Source of the DNA: Gammaproteobacteria bacterium
GTDB lineage: Bacteria; Pseudomonadota; Gammaproteobacteria; Pseudomonadales; Azotimanducaceae
Assembly: GCA_004357385.1 (NCBI GenBank)
Contig: SMWF01000001.1
Location: 38,579-102,578, forward strand
Direction: 5' to 3'
Length of the DNA: 64,000 bases
Under the pieces are notes generated by a model. The model did not search any database. It saw nothing but the letters and a program-made list of their open reading frames with translations, and was not told where the DNA came from. Numbering within the stretch: position 1 is the first letter of the stretch; every line of letters starts with the position of its first letter. Both the position numbers and the translations under genes were made by a program. Below are positions 39,621 to 49,638 of the stretch, in pieces.

Positions 39621-41195
39621 CTACTCCCATTCGATGGTAGCGGGCGGTTTGCTCGATACATCGTAGACTACCCGCGACACCTCGCTTATCTCGTTCATGA
39701 TGCGATCGGAAACGTGTCCGATCAGATCGTAAGGCAGCCGTGCCCAGCGCGCAGTCATGAAATCGATGGTCTCCACGGCCCGCAACGCAATCACGTACGC
39801 ATAACGCCGCGCATCACCCACCACGCCGACCGAGCGCACTGGCAGGAACACGGTGAACGCCTGGCTGACACGGTCGTAGTAGTCCGCGTTACGTAGTTCT
39901 TCAATGAAGATCGCGTCTGCCCGGCGCAACGTGTCCGCGTAGTCTTTACGCACTTCGCCGAGAATTCGCACGCCCAGGCCCGGGCCCGGAAACGGATGGC
40001 GAAAGACCATCTCGCGAGGCAACCCCAGGGCTAATCCCACCTTGCGGACCTCGTCTTTGAACAATTCACGCAACGGCTCGACGAGCTTCAGCTTCATGCG
40101 CTCTGGCAAACCACCCACGTTGTGATGGGATTTAATGACATGGGCTTTGCCAAACCCGGATGCGGCGGATTCGATGACGTCGGGATAGATCGTCCCCTGG
40201 GCGAGCCAAGCGACATCTTCGATTCTGTGGGCCTCGCGATCGAATACGTCGATGAACGTGGCGCCGATGGCCTTGCGCTTGTCTTCCGGATCCGTTAGGC
40301 CTTTGAGGTTGCTCAGAAACTCGTCCGCGGCATCCACCGTGACCAGATTCAAGCTCAGGACATTGGAGGGCCGGAAGGTTTTTTCAACTTCTTCCCGTTC
40401 GCCCAGGCGCAGCAATCCGTTATCCACGAACACGCAGGTGAGGCGTTCGCCAATGGCCCTGCTCAGCAGCGCAGCCACGACGCTGGAATCCACGCCGCCG
40501 GACAGCCCGAGCACCACCTTGCCGTCGGGTCCGACCAGCGCCTGTACCGCGGCAACGGCCTCCTCGATGATGTTTTCGGGCGTCCACAACCCGGTGCAGC
40601 CGCAGATCTCGCGAGCAAAGCGGCGCAGGATCTCCGCGCCATCCTGGGTGTGCGTGACCTCGGGATGAAACTGTACTCCGTACCAGCGCCGCTGGGGGTT
40701 CACCATCGCCGCAATGGGCGCGCTGGTGGTGCCGGCCCCAACCGCGAATCCCTCAGGCAACTCCACGACCTTGTCACCATGGCTCATCCAGACATCCAGC
40801 TCTGACCCGTCGAGGCCTGGCAGTTCCGCCAGGAGATCCATGCCTTCTTCCACGGCGACTTTTGCGTGGCCGAACTCCCGCTCATCGGACCCCGCCACGC
40901 GCCCGCCCAGCTGCTCGGCCATGGCATGCATGCCGTAACAGATACCCAGCAACGGCACGTCCAGCAGAAATATCGCCTCCGGAATGCGCGGGGTCCAACC
41001 TTCGGTAACGGATTCCGGACCGCCCGACAGCACCACGCCGCGCGGGTTGAACTCGGTGACGAACGCATCGGTGACGTCGAATGGGTGTATCTCGCAGTAC
41101 ACCCCCGCCTCACGAATACGGCGGGCAATCAATTGGGTGTACTGCGAACCAAAGTCGATGACGAGCAAGCGCTCGTGGTGAATATCGATGCTCAT
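39621..41195 (-). CDS. guaA: GMP synthase (glutamine-hydrolysing)
   Basis: Converts XMP to GMP. The class I glutaminase domain has Cys86 in LLGICYGMH and His177/Glu179 in FHPEV. The ATP pyrophosphatase domain has its P-loop LSGGVDSS at 231-238, and a dimerisation domain ends the protein ([11 protein letters not shown]). 524 residues. It follows guaB by four bases, the classical guaBA operon. Confidence 0.97.
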   Translation of the reverse strand: MSIDIHHERLLVIDFGSQYTQLIARRIREAGVYCEIHPFDVTDAFVTEFNPRGVVLSGGPESVTEGWTPRIPEAIFLLDVPLLGICYGMHAMAEQLGGRVAGSDEREFGHAKVAVEEGMDLLAELPGLDGSELDVWMSHGDKVVELPEGFAVGAGTTSAPIAAMVNPQRRWYGVQFHPEVTHTQDGAEILRRFAREICGCTGLWTPENIIEEAVAAVQALVGPDGKVVLGLSGGVDSSVVAALLSRAIGERLTCVFVDNGLLRLGEREEVEKTFRPSNVLSLNLVTVDAADEFLSNLKGLTDPEDKRKAIGATFIDVFDREAHRIEDVAWLAQGTIYPDVIESAASGFGKAHVIKSHHNVGGLPERMKLKLVEPLRELFKDEVRKVGLALGLPREMVFRHPFPGPGLGVRILGEVRKDYADTLRRADAIFIEELRNADYYDRVSQAFTVFLPVRSVGVVGDARRYAYVIALRAVETIDFMTARWARLPYDLIGHVSDRIMNEISEVSRVVYDVSSKPPATIEWE

Positions 41196-41199
41196 CGGC

Positions 41200-42672
41200 T
41201 CAGCTGACCGGGTAGTTCGGTGCTTCTTTGGTGATTGTCACGTCGTGGACGTGGCTCTCGGTCATGCTCGCCTGACTCACTTTGACGAATTCCGGGCGGG
41301 TTCGCATGGTCTCAATGTCCGGCGAACCCGTGTAGCCCATGGAAGCCCGCAGACCACCCATCAGCTGGTGGATGATCGGCCCCATGGGGCCGCGATACGG
41401 TACCCGGCCCTCGATTCCCTCCGGCACCAGCTTGTGGCCATTGGTTTCGACCCCGTCCTGAAAATAGCGGTCGCTCGAGCCATGAGACTCGTTCATCGCC
41501 CCCAGCGACCCCATGCCGCGGTAATTTTTGTACGTCCGGCCCTGGTACAGTTCGACTTCGCCCGGAGCTTCGTCCGTCCCGGCCAGCAGAGAGCCCACCA
41601 TCACGACGCTGGCGCCCGCGACGATCGCTTTGGCAATGTCTCCGGAATACCGGATGCCGCCATCGGCGATCACCGGTACATCATCGGCACGCAGTTCTTC
41701 GATGATCTCTGATACCGCGGTGATCTGCGGCACACCGATGCCGGTGACGATGCGCGTGGTACAGATGCTACCGGGACCGATGCCTACCTTGACGGTGTCG
41801 ACCCCCGCGTCGATCAATGCGCGGGCGCCATCCCGGGTCGCGACATTGCCCCCAATCACCGGAATCAAAGGGTACTTCTGCTTGATCCAACTGATGCGAT
41901 CGAGCACCCGTTGCGAATGGCCGTGGGCCGTGTCCACCACCAGCATGTCTACTCCGGCTTCCACCAGCGCCGACACGCGGTCATCGGTCTCGGGTCCCGT
42001 ACCCACGCTCCCACCGACCCGCAGACGACCCAGTTCGTCCTTGCACGCGTTCGGATACATGCGCGCCTTGTCTATGTCCTTTACAGTGATCAGGCCGCAC
42101 AGCTCGAACTTGTCGTTAGTGATCAGTACCTTCTCGATGCGGTGGCGATGCAACAACTCACGGATTTCTTCGGTATCTGCAGACTCGAGAGCGGTCACCA
42201 GCTTCTCACGCGGCGTCATCACCTCGTCGACCGTCGCGTCCATCCTCGGTTCGAACCGCACATCGCGGCTGGTCACGATGCCGAGCAGATCCTTGCCGCG
42301 CACCACGGGAACCCCGGAGATGTTGTGTTCACGCGTCAGCCCGACCAGTTCTCCGACCGTCCGGTCGGGCTCGATGGTAATCGGATCACGGATGATCCCG
42401 CTCTCGAACTTCTTCACCGAGCGTACTTCCCGGGCCTGAGTTTCGACCGTCATGTTTTTGTGCACGACCCCGACGCCACCCTCCTGGGCCATGGCAATCG
42501 CCAACCTGGATTCGGTTACCGTATCCATCGCCGCTGACATCAAGGGAATATGAAGCGTGATGTTCCGGGTCAGCCGGGTTGTCAGTTCGACTTCAGAGGG
42601 TAGGACTTGGGAGAAAGCGGGAAGGAGCAGGACGTCGTCAAAGGTCAGTGCGTCATTGGCAATACGCAGCAT
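41200..42672 (-). CDS. guaB: IMP dehydrogenase
   Basis: NAD-dependent oxidation of IMP to XMP, rate-limiting for guanine nucleotides. TIM barrel with the catalytic Cys304 in [11 protein letters not shown], and a pair of CBS domains inserted at about 92-202. The C-terminal flap is recognisable ([26 protein letters not shown]). 490 residues. It has a good promoter just upstream and is transcribed with guaA. Confidence 0.97.
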   Translation of the reverse strand: MLRIANDALTFDDVLLLPAFSQVLPSEVELTTRLTRNITLHIPLMSAAMDTVTESRLAIAMAQEGGVGVVHKNMTVETQAREVRSVKKFESGIIRDPITIEPDRTVGELVGLTREHNISGVPVVRGKDLLGIVTSRDVRFEPRMDATVDEVMTPREKLVTALESADTEEIRELLHRHRIEKVLITNDKFELCGLITVKDIDKARMYPNACKDELGRLRVGGSVGTGPETDDRVSALVEAGVDMLVVDTAHGHSQRVLDRISWIKQKYPLIPVIGGNVATRDGARALIDAGVDTVKVGIGPGSICTTRIVTGIGVPQITAVSEIIEELRADDVPVIADGGIRYSGDIAKAIVAGASVVMVGSLLAGTDEAPGEVELYQGRTYKNYRGMGSLGAMNESHGSSDRYFQDGVETNGHKLVPEGIEGRVPYRGPMGPIIHQLMGGLRASMGYTGSPDIETMRTRPEFVKVSQASMTESHVHDVTITKEAPNYPVS

Positions 42673-42696
42673 GAGATTTGAGCCTCCAAAACGGAG

Positions 42697-42725
42697 ATTC
42701 TACTCGCCGGTGCTGTGCATGGCAA
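42697..42725 (-). promoter_or_regulatory. Sigma-70 promoter of guaBA
   Basis: Minus strand: -35 TTGCCA (42725-42720), a 17-base spacer, and -10 TAGAAT (42702-42697), each box with five matches. A short leader follows with TGGAGG as ribosome-binding site before the guaB ATG. Confidence 0.7.
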
Positions 42726-42791
42726 CGCACACCCCCCGCGTTGCCTCGGCGCCGGGCCCGTGCACAGATCAACCTGCGCCCGGGTCGCGCC

Positions 42792-42800
42792 TGATAGAAT
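42792..42800 (+). promoter_or_regulatory. Extended -10 promoter candidate for xseA
   Basis: TGATAGAAT is an extended -10 (TGn plus TAGAAT). The expected start falls at or next to the xseA ATG at 42807, and no Shine-Dalgarno precedes that ATG, so the message may be leaderless. Confidence 0.45.
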
Positions 42801-42806
42801 CAGCAC

Positions 42807-44204
42807 ATGCTTGCCGAGCACGAAGATCGCACCACCTATACCGTCAGCGAGCTGAGCACGGCGGTAAGATTCCTTTTGGAAGAGCGGTTCCCGCTGGTGT
42901 GGGTGGAAGGCGAGATATCCAATCTGCGCGTGCCATCGTCCGGCCACTGGTACTTCACCTTGAAGGACGAGCACGCTCAGATTCGCTGTGCGATGTTCCG
43001 CAACCGCAATCGATTGGTCCGCGTTAAGCCCGACGATGGCATGCAAGTCATGGTCCGCGGACGGATCAGCCTCTACGAAGCCCGCGGCGACTTCCAGCTC
43101 ATCGCCGATCACATCGAACCCTCGGGCGAAGGCGCGCTGCGTGCCGCCTTCGAGGCCCTGAAGCAGAGCCTCGATCGCGAGGGGTTGTTTGCCTTCGAAC
43201 GCAAACGGCCACTTCCGGAGTTTCCCACCCATGTCGCGGTAATCAGCTCGGCCACGGGGGCTGCGCTGCGTGACATCGTCTCGGTGTTCAGGCGGCGTGC
43301 CCCGAGCCTCCGCGTTACCCTGCTGCCCAGTGCCGTGCAAGGTAAGGAGGCGGAAGCTCAGCTGAATCGCGCACTTGCGCAAATCTCGAGTTGGCCTGCC
43401 GAGCTCGGTCCGGCGCCGGACGTCGTGCTGCTGGCCCGCGGTGGCGGGTCGATCGAAGACTTGTGGTCGTTCAACCTCGAGTCCGTAGCCCGCAGTGTGG
43501 CGGCATGCGCCGTACCTGTGGTCTCGGCGGTAGGCCACGAAACCGACATCACGATCTGCGACTTCGTCGCCGACGTGCGTGCCCCGACCCCATCGGCCGG
43601 CGCGGAACTGATCGCTCCGGACAGCCGCGAGTTCGAACGCGCACTGATTGGATTTCGGCGCAGTCTCGCGTCCCACGCGGCGCGTCAGGTGCGGGACGGG
43701 CACCGCGACCTGACACACCTTGCCAAGCGTCTTACGGATCCGCGCCGGCAACTGCAACAACAAGCCCAGCGTGTCGACGACGCGGAACAGGCCATCCGAC
43801 GCGGTGCAAGGCGCGCCCTGCGCGAACAACGCAGTCGCGCCCGGCAACTTCGTTTGCGCCTTGGACGGGTCCATCCAGGCACGGCATTGGCACGTCGCGG
43901 CACGGAACTCGGCCGACTATTCGGCGTGTTGACGCGCGGCAGCAACGTGCACCTGCACGCTGCGATTCAACGGCTGGCCGGGCTCAGTAGAGCACTACAC
44001 GCAATCAGCCCGCTCGACACCCTGGCACGTGGGTATGCCATCGTCGCGATACCCGACGGCTCGCGCTGGGGCACGCCAGTCAATCGGGTCGCGCAAGTAC
44101 AACGCGGCGATGTGGTAACGGCCCACATTGCCGATGGCCGGCTCAGTGCCACCGTAACTGACGTGCAGCCGGAACCCTCGTCAGGCGCCGACCACAATGA
44201 CTAG
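42807..44204 (+). CDS. xseA: Exodeoxyribonuclease VII large subunit
   Basis: Large subunit of ExoVII, which degrades single-stranded DNA from both ends. N-terminal OB-fold (VWVEGEISNLRVPSSGHWYFTLKD) and catalytic domain with ARGGGSIEDLWSFN and GHETDITICDFVADVRAPTPSAGAE. A long helical coiled-coil region (about 270-380) and the closing DTLARGYAIV follow. 465 residues. It overlaps the M23 gene by eight bases and is divergent from guaB. Confidence 0.95.
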   Translation: MLAEHEDRTTYTVSELSTAVRFLLEERFPLVWVEGEISNLRVPSSGHWYFTLKDEHAQIRCAMFRNRNRLVRVKPDDGMQVMVRGRISLYEARGDFQLIADHIEPSGEGALRAAFEALKQSLDREGLFAFERKRPLPEFPTHVAVISSATGAALRDIVSVFRRRAPSLRVTLLPSAVQGKEAEAQLNRALAQISSWPAELGPAPDVVLLARGGGSIEDLWSFNLESVARSVAACAVPVVSAVGHETDITICDFVADVRAPTPSAGAELIAPDSREFERALIGFRRSLASHAARQVRDGHRDLTHLAKRLTDPRRQLQQQAQRVDDAEQAIRRGARRALREQRSRARQLRLRLGRVHPGTALARRGTELGRLFGVLTRGSNVHLHAAIQRLAGLSRALHAISPLDTLARGYAIVAIPDGSRWGTPVNRVAQVQRGDVVTAHIADGRLSATVTDVQPEPSSGADHND

Positions 44205-45027
44205 GTGGGTCGTGGCCTTCTGGCTCGCGTGGTTTGCGCTCGCTGTACGGGCGGGCGTTCCCGGCGGCATCGAAGTGATCGCGCTGCCCGCCGACGTGGA
44301 AGGCGTCTGGTTCGAGGGACGTCCGGTGATGGTGATTCCCGGCACCGAGCCCATCGCTGTCATCGGTATCCCGCTCGGTGTCGAACCCGGAATGCAGCAC
44401 GCTACCATCGACGCGGGAACCGGTTCTTATCAGTACAGCTTCACCGTAGTCGCGAAGGCCTATCCGGAACAACACATCACTATCGCCGATGAGCAGATGG
44501 TTACGCCGGCAACCCACAACCTCGAGCGGATTGGGCGCGAAGCAGCGCGCATGCGTGCGCAGTACCAGCGGTTCGAACCACTCCCGGAACTCGCGCGGGA
44601 ATCCCCGTTCCCGTTGTTACAGCCCGTGCAAGGCAGAATTTCCAGTGAGTTTGGCTTGCGGCGGTTCTACAACGGCGCAGCCCGGCGACCGCACTCGGGG
44701 CTGGACATCGCTGCCGCCGAAGGCACCCCGATCGTCGCACCCGCAGCGGGCGTGGTGACGCTGACCGGCGACTTCTATTTCAATGGCAACACGGTGTTCC
44801 TGGACCATGGCAGCGGCCTGATCACCATGGGCTGCCACATGAGCAAGATCGAGGTGGCCGAGGGCCAGCAGGTCAAGCGCGGCGAAATCATCGGCAGGGT
44901 CGGCGCCACGGGGCGCGCCACGGGCCCCCATTTACACTGGAGCGTCACCCTGAATGGGGCGCGCGTCGATCCACGGGCCGCACTTGCGCTGTTCGCAACG
45001 CCGGAAACCGCCGTGCCGACCGACTAA
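44197..45027 (+). CDS. M23 family metallopeptidase (LytM domain)
   Basis: Secreted cell-wall endopeptidase or activator. A signal peptide covers about 1-18 (FWLAWFALAVRA). A beta-rich N-terminal domain follows and then a LytM domain of about 120 residues with zinc ligands in HSGLDIAA and HLHW. The loop normally containing YxH is GCHMSK. 276 residues. All metal residues appear present, so it may be an active enzyme. Neighbour xseA overlaps by eight bases; der converges with it and overlaps by four. Confidence 0.9.
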   Translation: MTRWVVAFWLAWFALAVRAGVPGGIEVIALPADVEGVWFEGRPVMVIPGTEPIAVIGIPLGVEPGMQHATIDAGTGSYQYSFTVVAKAYPEQHITIADEQMVTPATHNLERIGREAARMRAQYQRFEPLPELARESPFPLLQPVQGRISSEFGLRRFYNGAARRPHSGLDIAAAEGTPIVAPAAGVVTLTGDFYFNGNTVFLDHGSGLITMGCHMSKIEVAEGQQVKRGEIIGRVGATGRATGPHLHWSVTLNGARVDPRAALALFATPETAVPTD

Positions 45028-46415
45028 CGTTTCCGGCGTTTGTGGTGCCTGACCATTCGCTTGCGGCGTAGCTGTTGGCGCGGCGTCAACTTGTTGCGCT
45101 TGCCTTTGTAGGGATTGTCGCCCGTGCGAAACACGATCTTGATGGGGGTGCCGATCAGCTTCAGCGTTTCGCGAAACCGGTTCTCCAGAAATCGCGTGTA
45201 GCTGGCCGGTACCGCGCTGGTTTGATTCCCGTGAATCATCACCGTAGGGGGATGGCTGCCCGATTTGTGCGCATAGCGAAGTTTGATCCGTCGGCCGGAC
45301 ACCGAAGGCGGCGGGTGCGCGCGGACCGCATCATTGAGGATGCGCGTCAATACCGGCGTCTGCACATCGAAATCCGCGCAGCGGTTTACGCGGAGCACCT
45401 CGCGCAACACATCCGGAACACCCGTGCCATGCAGCGCGGAGATGAACCGCAGCGGTACCCAGGGGGCAAAGGTCAGGCGGCGGTCCAACCCGACCTTGAC
45501 CGATGCTCTGGTGTCGGCGCTCAGACCGTCCCACTTGTTGACCGCCAGCACCAGCCCGGTGCCAACGTCTGCCGCGAACTCGAACAGATGCAGATCCTGA
45601 TCCACCAGGCCTTCCTGGGCATCGATCAGCAGCACGGCGACATCGGCATCGCGCATGGCCTGCAGCGCCTTCACAACCGAAAACTTCTCAACCACTCCGT
45701 CGACGCGGCCCTTGCGTCGCACCCCCGCGGTATCAATCAGCAGAAACTTTCCGGTGGCATGCTCGAGCGGAATTTCAATGCTATCGCGCGTAGTGCCCGG
45801 CGCATCGAACACCACCTGCCGCGTTTCCCCCAGCCAGCGATTGATCAGGGTCGATTTACCCACGTTCGGCCGGCCGATGACGGCAAGCCGGACCCGACCC
45901 TCGACGAACGGTGGCGGCTCCGTTTCGGTGGCGGGCAGCCGCGCCGCAACCGCGGCGGCCAGTCCGGCGATGCCGCGGCCGTGACTGGCCGAAACCAGCG
46001 CATGGTCGGCAACTCCAAAGGTCAGGAACTCCGCCTCAGCGGATTCCGGCACGCCATCGATCTTGTTGATGACCAGAAACAACTCAGCGCCGCGTTCGCG
46101 CAGCTGCTGCATGATCTCCTCGTCCGCCGGGGTTCTGCCCGCACGCGCGTCCACCAGCAACAACACCAGATCCGCTTCGTCGACCGCAAGTCCGACCTGT
46201 TCCGCCATCAGGTTCGACACCTGCGAGGAGTCGCCCAAGCCGCCCGTGTCGATCACCGTGCAGGAACGCCCATCGAGCGTCGCGTTGCCGTATTGGCGAT
46301 CCCGTGTCAGCCCCGGGACACTCGCCACCAGCGCATCACGGCTGTTCGTCAACCGGTTGAAGAGTGTGGATTTACCCACGTTGGGCCGACCGACCAAGGC
46401 AATCACGGGTTGCAT
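45024..46415 (-). CDS. der: Ribosome biogenesis GTPase Der (EngA)
   Basis: Essential double GTPase for 50S assembly. Two G domains are in tandem: GRPNVGKST near residue 9 with DTGGLG and NKIDG, and GRPNVGKST again near 185 with DTAGVR and NKWDG. A C-terminal KH-like domain ends in a basic tail (RRKRMVRHHKRRKR). 463 residues. It follows bamB by 26 bases in the hisS-yfgM-bamB-der string. Confidence 0.97.
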   Translation of the reverse strand: MQPVIALVGRPNVGKSTLFNRLTNSRDALVASVPGLTRDRQYGNATLDGRSCTVIDTGGLGDSSQVSNLMAEQVGLAVDEADLVLLLVDARAGRTPADEEIMQQLRERGAELFLVINKIDGVPESAEAEFLTFGVADHALVSASHGRGIAGLAAAVAARLPATETEPPPFVEGRVRLAVIGRPNVGKSTLINRWLGETRQVVFDAPGTTRDSIEIPLEHATGKFLLIDTAGVRRKGRVDGVVEKFSVVKALQAMRDADVAVLLIDAQEGLVDQDLHLFEFAADVGTGLVLAVNKWDGLSADTRASVKVGLDRRLTFAPWVPLRFISALHGTGVPDVLREVLRVNRCADFDVQTPVLTRILNDAVRAHPPPSVSGRRIKLRYAHKSGSHPPTVMIHGNQTSAVPASYTRFLENRFRETLKLIGTPIKIVFRTGDNPYKGKRNKLTPRQQLRRKRMVRHHKRRKR

Positions 46416-46441
46416 CGAAAACTCCGCGCGGCGGCGCTCGC

Positions 46442-47671
46442 TCAGCCCCTTTTAACTATCGTTAGCGCGACCAGCTTTCCACCATTGCTGAGGCAGAACA
46501 GCGTTCCATCGGCAACGACCAATGAGGCGCTCAAGCCATCACCATCAATCTTTCGCCGGCCCAGGAATCGACCGTCGCTCTGGGCAAGCACGTGCAGATA
46601 GCCGTCCCCGTCGCCCACCACGAGATAGTTGGAAAACGCGATTGGACTCGACAACTTGCGCTTGTACAACCCGGCTTGCGTCCAGACGATATCCGAGGTG
46701 CGCTTGTCGATCGCGGTCACGATATCCAGGTCATCGACGACGTAGACATGGCCATACCCTTCGGCCAGGTTTCGATAGCTGGATACGTCACGTTCCCAGA
46801 CGACGGAACCGTCGCTGGGTCGCATGGCTTTGATCCGCCCCTGAAAACTGGCGGCGAATATCGCACCCTGGCTGTCGACCAGGACGTTGCCGTCGACGTC
46901 GACGATCCGATCGAGTTCCGAACGTCCCTGGGGCAGCATGATGCGCTGCTCCCACAGAAGTTCCCCATTGCCGGTGCGAAACGCACCGATCTTGCCATTG
47001 GCAAACCCGGCGTAAACCGTTCCGCCCCTCACCACCGGCGAGGACGTACCCCGCAGCGTGAGAATGGGCACCTGGGTATCATAGGTCCAGATACGCGCGC
47101 CGGTGGCACCATCCAATGCTACAAGCCGCCCATCCGAGGTCTGCGCGAACACCTTGCCGCCGCTCGCAGAAGGCGCTGAGACCACTTCGCTGGACACTCG
47201 AGAGCGCCATTGCTCGGAGCCATCCGCCACCGACATCGCAATGACATCGGCCCGGGTCGTGCCAAGCAGGATCCGCCCGTCGCCAGCGCCCACGCCTCCG
47301 GAGACGAAGCTGTCATCGCGACGCGACATCAGGTTGAAATCGAAAAAACCGTGTTCCTCGGGGCTGGCCAATTGAACCTGCCATTGCCGTTTGCCAGTGA
47401 ATCGATCATGGGCCGCGATGTAGCCGTAGCCGTCCGCGGCGATCACCCGATCTGCCACGATCACCGGCGCGAGCTTCAGATACTTTTTCCCGAGCCCGTC
47501 ACCAATTTTTTTGCTCCAACTCGTCTTCAGGCGCACCTCTTCCTTGAACTTGACGAGTTCCGCGGGCTTGTCGAGGTCGTCGCCCTTGTCATCGACCCAG
47601 GGCAGCCAGGAAAACCAACTGCACCCCGAAGCGAGCAGCGCCAGCGCCGCCAGCAACGCGAGCCTACTCAA
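46442..47671 (-). CDS. bamB: Outer-membrane assembly lipoprotein BamB
   Basis: Component of the BAM complex that inserts beta-barrel proteins. A lipoprotein signal ends at Cys17 (ALLASGCSW). The remainder is an eight-bladed PQQ-type propeller, shown by repeated motifs such as LVALDGATGARIWTY, IGAFRTGNGELLWE and VTAIDKRTSDIVW. 409 residues. It overlaps yfgM by eight bases. Confidence 0.95.
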   Translation of the reverse strand: MSRLALLAALALLASGCSWFSWLPWVDDKGDDLDKPAELVKFKEEVRLKTSWSKKIGDGLGKKYLKLAPVIVADRVIAADGYGYIAAHDRFTGKRQWQVQLASPEEHGFFDFNLMSRRDDSFVSGGVGAGDGRILLGTTRADVIAMSVADGSEQWRSRVSSEVVSAPSASGGKVFAQTSDGRLVALDGATGARIWTYDTQVPILTLRGTSSPVVRGGTVYAGFANGKIGAFRTGNGELLWEQRIMLPQGRSELDRIVDVDGNVLVDSQGAIFAASFQGRIKAMRPSDGSVVWERDVSSYRNLAEGYGHVYVVDDLDIVTAIDKRTSDIVWTQAGLYKRKLSSPIAFSNYLVVGDGDGYLHVLAQSDGRFLGRRKIDGDGLSASLVVADGTLFCLSNGGKLVALTIVKRG

Positions 47672-48329
47672 CGGATGCCCCAGCGGCCCCGGCTCCGGGA
47701 GTTTCAGCCATGTCGAGCACCTTCATCTCCAGCAGCGGATTCGCAGCGCCACCGCCGACATTACGGGCCGCAACGTAGGCCTCCGTCGCACCGTCCCGGT
47801 CCCCCTGCACCAGCAGAATGTCACCCTTGAGTTCTGCGACTTCGGAAAAAAAACCCGCCCCGCGCACCTTACCCAGCGAGATCATCGCCGCATCTGATTG
47901 ACCCAATTGCTGCAGGACTCGCGCCAGTCGAATTCGCGCGACATCACGCAATCGCGCATCGTCGGCAGACGCGACTGCAGTACTTAGATGCTCCCGCGCG
48001 GTATCGTAGTCCTCCGAGGCGACAGCATCTGCGGCTTGCCGGAAAAGCACGAAAATCCGATAGCCCGAGCCCGGGTGATCCGTCTCCAGCGCTTCGGCCA
48101 GGTGCGCAAGTTCGTCCGGTTCGGGCGCTTCCGCCGCGCGCTGTTCCTGATAGGCCTGATACAAGGCCGCTGCGGCTTCAGCGTCGGCCTGACGGTAGTC
48201 CTGGTAGTAGCGCCAGCCCACTACCGCCGACACGGCCAGGCCCAACCCGAGCAGCAGCGCCTTGCCGTTCTCGTCCCACCACCTCTTCAACACCGCGACC
48301 TGTTCTTCGTCGCTCAGGTAATCCGACAC
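47664..48329 (-). CDS. yfgM: YfgM family TPR protein (Sec-associated chaperone)
   Basis: Inner-membrane protein with a periplasmic tetratricopeptide region; in E. coli it partners PpiD at the SecYEG translocon. It begins with the family motif YLSDEEQVAVLKRWWDENGK and has one membrane segment at about 24-42 (ALLLGLGLAVSAVVGWRYY). The TPR-like helical pattern follows. 221 residues. It is between hisS and bamB, its standard position. Confidence 0.92.
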   Translation of the reverse strand: MSDYLSDEEQVAVLKRWWDENGKALLLGLGLAVSAVVGWRYYQDYRQADAEAAAALYQAYQEQRAAEAPEPDELAHLAEALETDHPGSGYRIFVLFRQAADAVASEDYDTAREHLSTAVASADDARLRDVARIRLARVLQQLGQSDAAMISLGKVRGAGFFSEVAELKGDILLVQGDRDGATEAYVAARNVGGGAANPLLEMKVLDMAETPGAGAAGASVE

Positions 48330-48351
48330 CAGGGTCCTCCATCTCGTTTCA

Positions 48352-49638
48352 TCACCGGTTTATCCCACGCAACCGCTCACGCAGCGTTTCGTAGTCGAGT
48401 CGCTCCTGGGACTGGGCGCTCAGCAACCACTTGAGCGTTACCCGGTTGTCGTTGACTTCATCTTCACCGATCAGCAACGCGCAAACCGCTCCGCTTTGAT
48501 CGGCGCGGCGAAGCTGGTTCTTGAGCTTGCCCCCGCCATTATGGAGGCGCAGCTTGAGGGCCGGTAGGTCAAGGCGCAAGCGCTGACACAACGCCATGGC
48601 CCAGGCGCGCTGCGCCGGGCCCAGCACCACACAGTACGCATCGACGGCGGGTGATTGCCAATCCGGAAACACGACTTCGTGCAGCAGCACCAGCCGGTCT
48701 ACGCCCAGCGCAAACCCCGCGGCCGGCGACGGGCGACCGCCCAGTTGCTCCACCAGTCCGTCGTAGCGTCCCCCGGCACACACCGTCCCCTGGGCACCGA
48801 GCGCATCCGTCACCCATTCGAACACCGTGTGCGTGTAGTAATCGAGCCCGCGAACCAGCCGTGTGTTAACGCGGTAACCAATGTCGAGTTGCTCGAGCAA
48901 CGTCAGCAGATCGTCGAAATGGGCCTTTGACTCATCGTCCAGAAAGTCCTCCAGCCCCGGTGCCTCGGCCAGCAGGTCCTGGGTGCCCTCGTCTTTACTG
49001 TCGAGAATGCGCAGCGGATTGCGTGCCAGACGCCGCTGGCTGTCCTCGTCGAGTTGCGCCTGGCGCGGTTCGAGATACGCGACCAGCGCATCCCGATAAG
49101 CCTGGCGGGACGCTGCCGTTCCCAGGGTGTTCAGCTCGAGCGTCAGGTGATCCGCCACTCCAAGCCGCTGAAACGCATCGGCACAAAGTTGGAGCAGTTC
49201 GGCGTCCAGATCCGCACCGGCCATGCCGAAGGCTTCGGCGCCAATCTGTTCGAACTGGCGGTAGCGGCCCTTCTGGGGGCGTTCATAGCGGAACATGGGA
49301 CCCGCGTACCAGAACCTCTGTACCTGATTGAACAGCAGGCCTTGCTGCAATCCCGCCCGTACACAGCCGGCGGTACCCTCCGGTCGCAGCGTGATGCTTT
49401 CTCCATCGCGATCCCGTAGCGAATACATCTCCTTCTGGACGATGTCAGTGTTTTCACCCACGCTCCGGGAGAACAGCGCCGTCGACTCCAGCAGGGGCAG
49501 CCTGATCTCTTCGTAACTGAAGCTGGCCAGGACCTGCTTGAAGCCGGTTTCGACATGGGACCAGCGCCGCGCGGCTTCGGGCACCTGATCGCGCATGCCG
49601 CGCACCGACTGAAAGTTCACTATCGGCGGCCCAGCCAT
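48352..49638 (-). CDS. hisS: Histidyl-tRNA synthetase
   Basis: Charges tRNA-His. Class II motif 2 is visible in the RFWYAGPMFRYERPQKGRYRQF region, the histidine A-motif as VRGLDYYTHTVFEW, and motif 3 in PAAGFALGVDRLVL. C-terminal anticodon-binding domain from about 325. 428 residues. It overlaps the rodZ end by 19 bases if the ATG at 49638 is used; a GTG at 49620, one base into the rodZ stop, would remove six residues. ispG, normally between rodZ and hisS, is absent. Confidence 0.96.
   Translation of the reverse strand: MAGPPIVNFQSVRGMRDQVPEAARRWSHVETGFKQVLASFSYEEIRLPLLESTALFSRSVGENTDIVQKEMYSLRDRDGESITLRPEGTAGCVRAGLQQGLLFNQVQRFWYAGPMFRYERPQKGRYRQFEQIGAEAFGMAGADLDAELLQLCADAFQRLGVADHLTLELNTLGTAASRQAYRDALVAYLEPRQAQLDEDSQRRLARNPLRILDSKDEGTQDLLAEAPGLEDFLDDESKAHFDDLLTLLEQLDIGYRVNTRLVRGLDYYTHTVFEWVTDALGAQGTVCAGGRYDGLVEQLGGRPSPAAGFALGVDRLVLLHEVVFPDWQSPAVDAYCVVLGPAQRAWAMALCQRLRLDLPALKLRLHNGGGKLKNQLRRADQSGAVCALLIGEDEVNDNRVTLKWLLSAQSQERLDYETLRERLRGINR

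Noticed and set aside
45075..46601. Plus-strand open frame of 508 codons opposite der
   Set aside because: Der shows both GTPase domains on the minus strand; the antisense frame has no motif.
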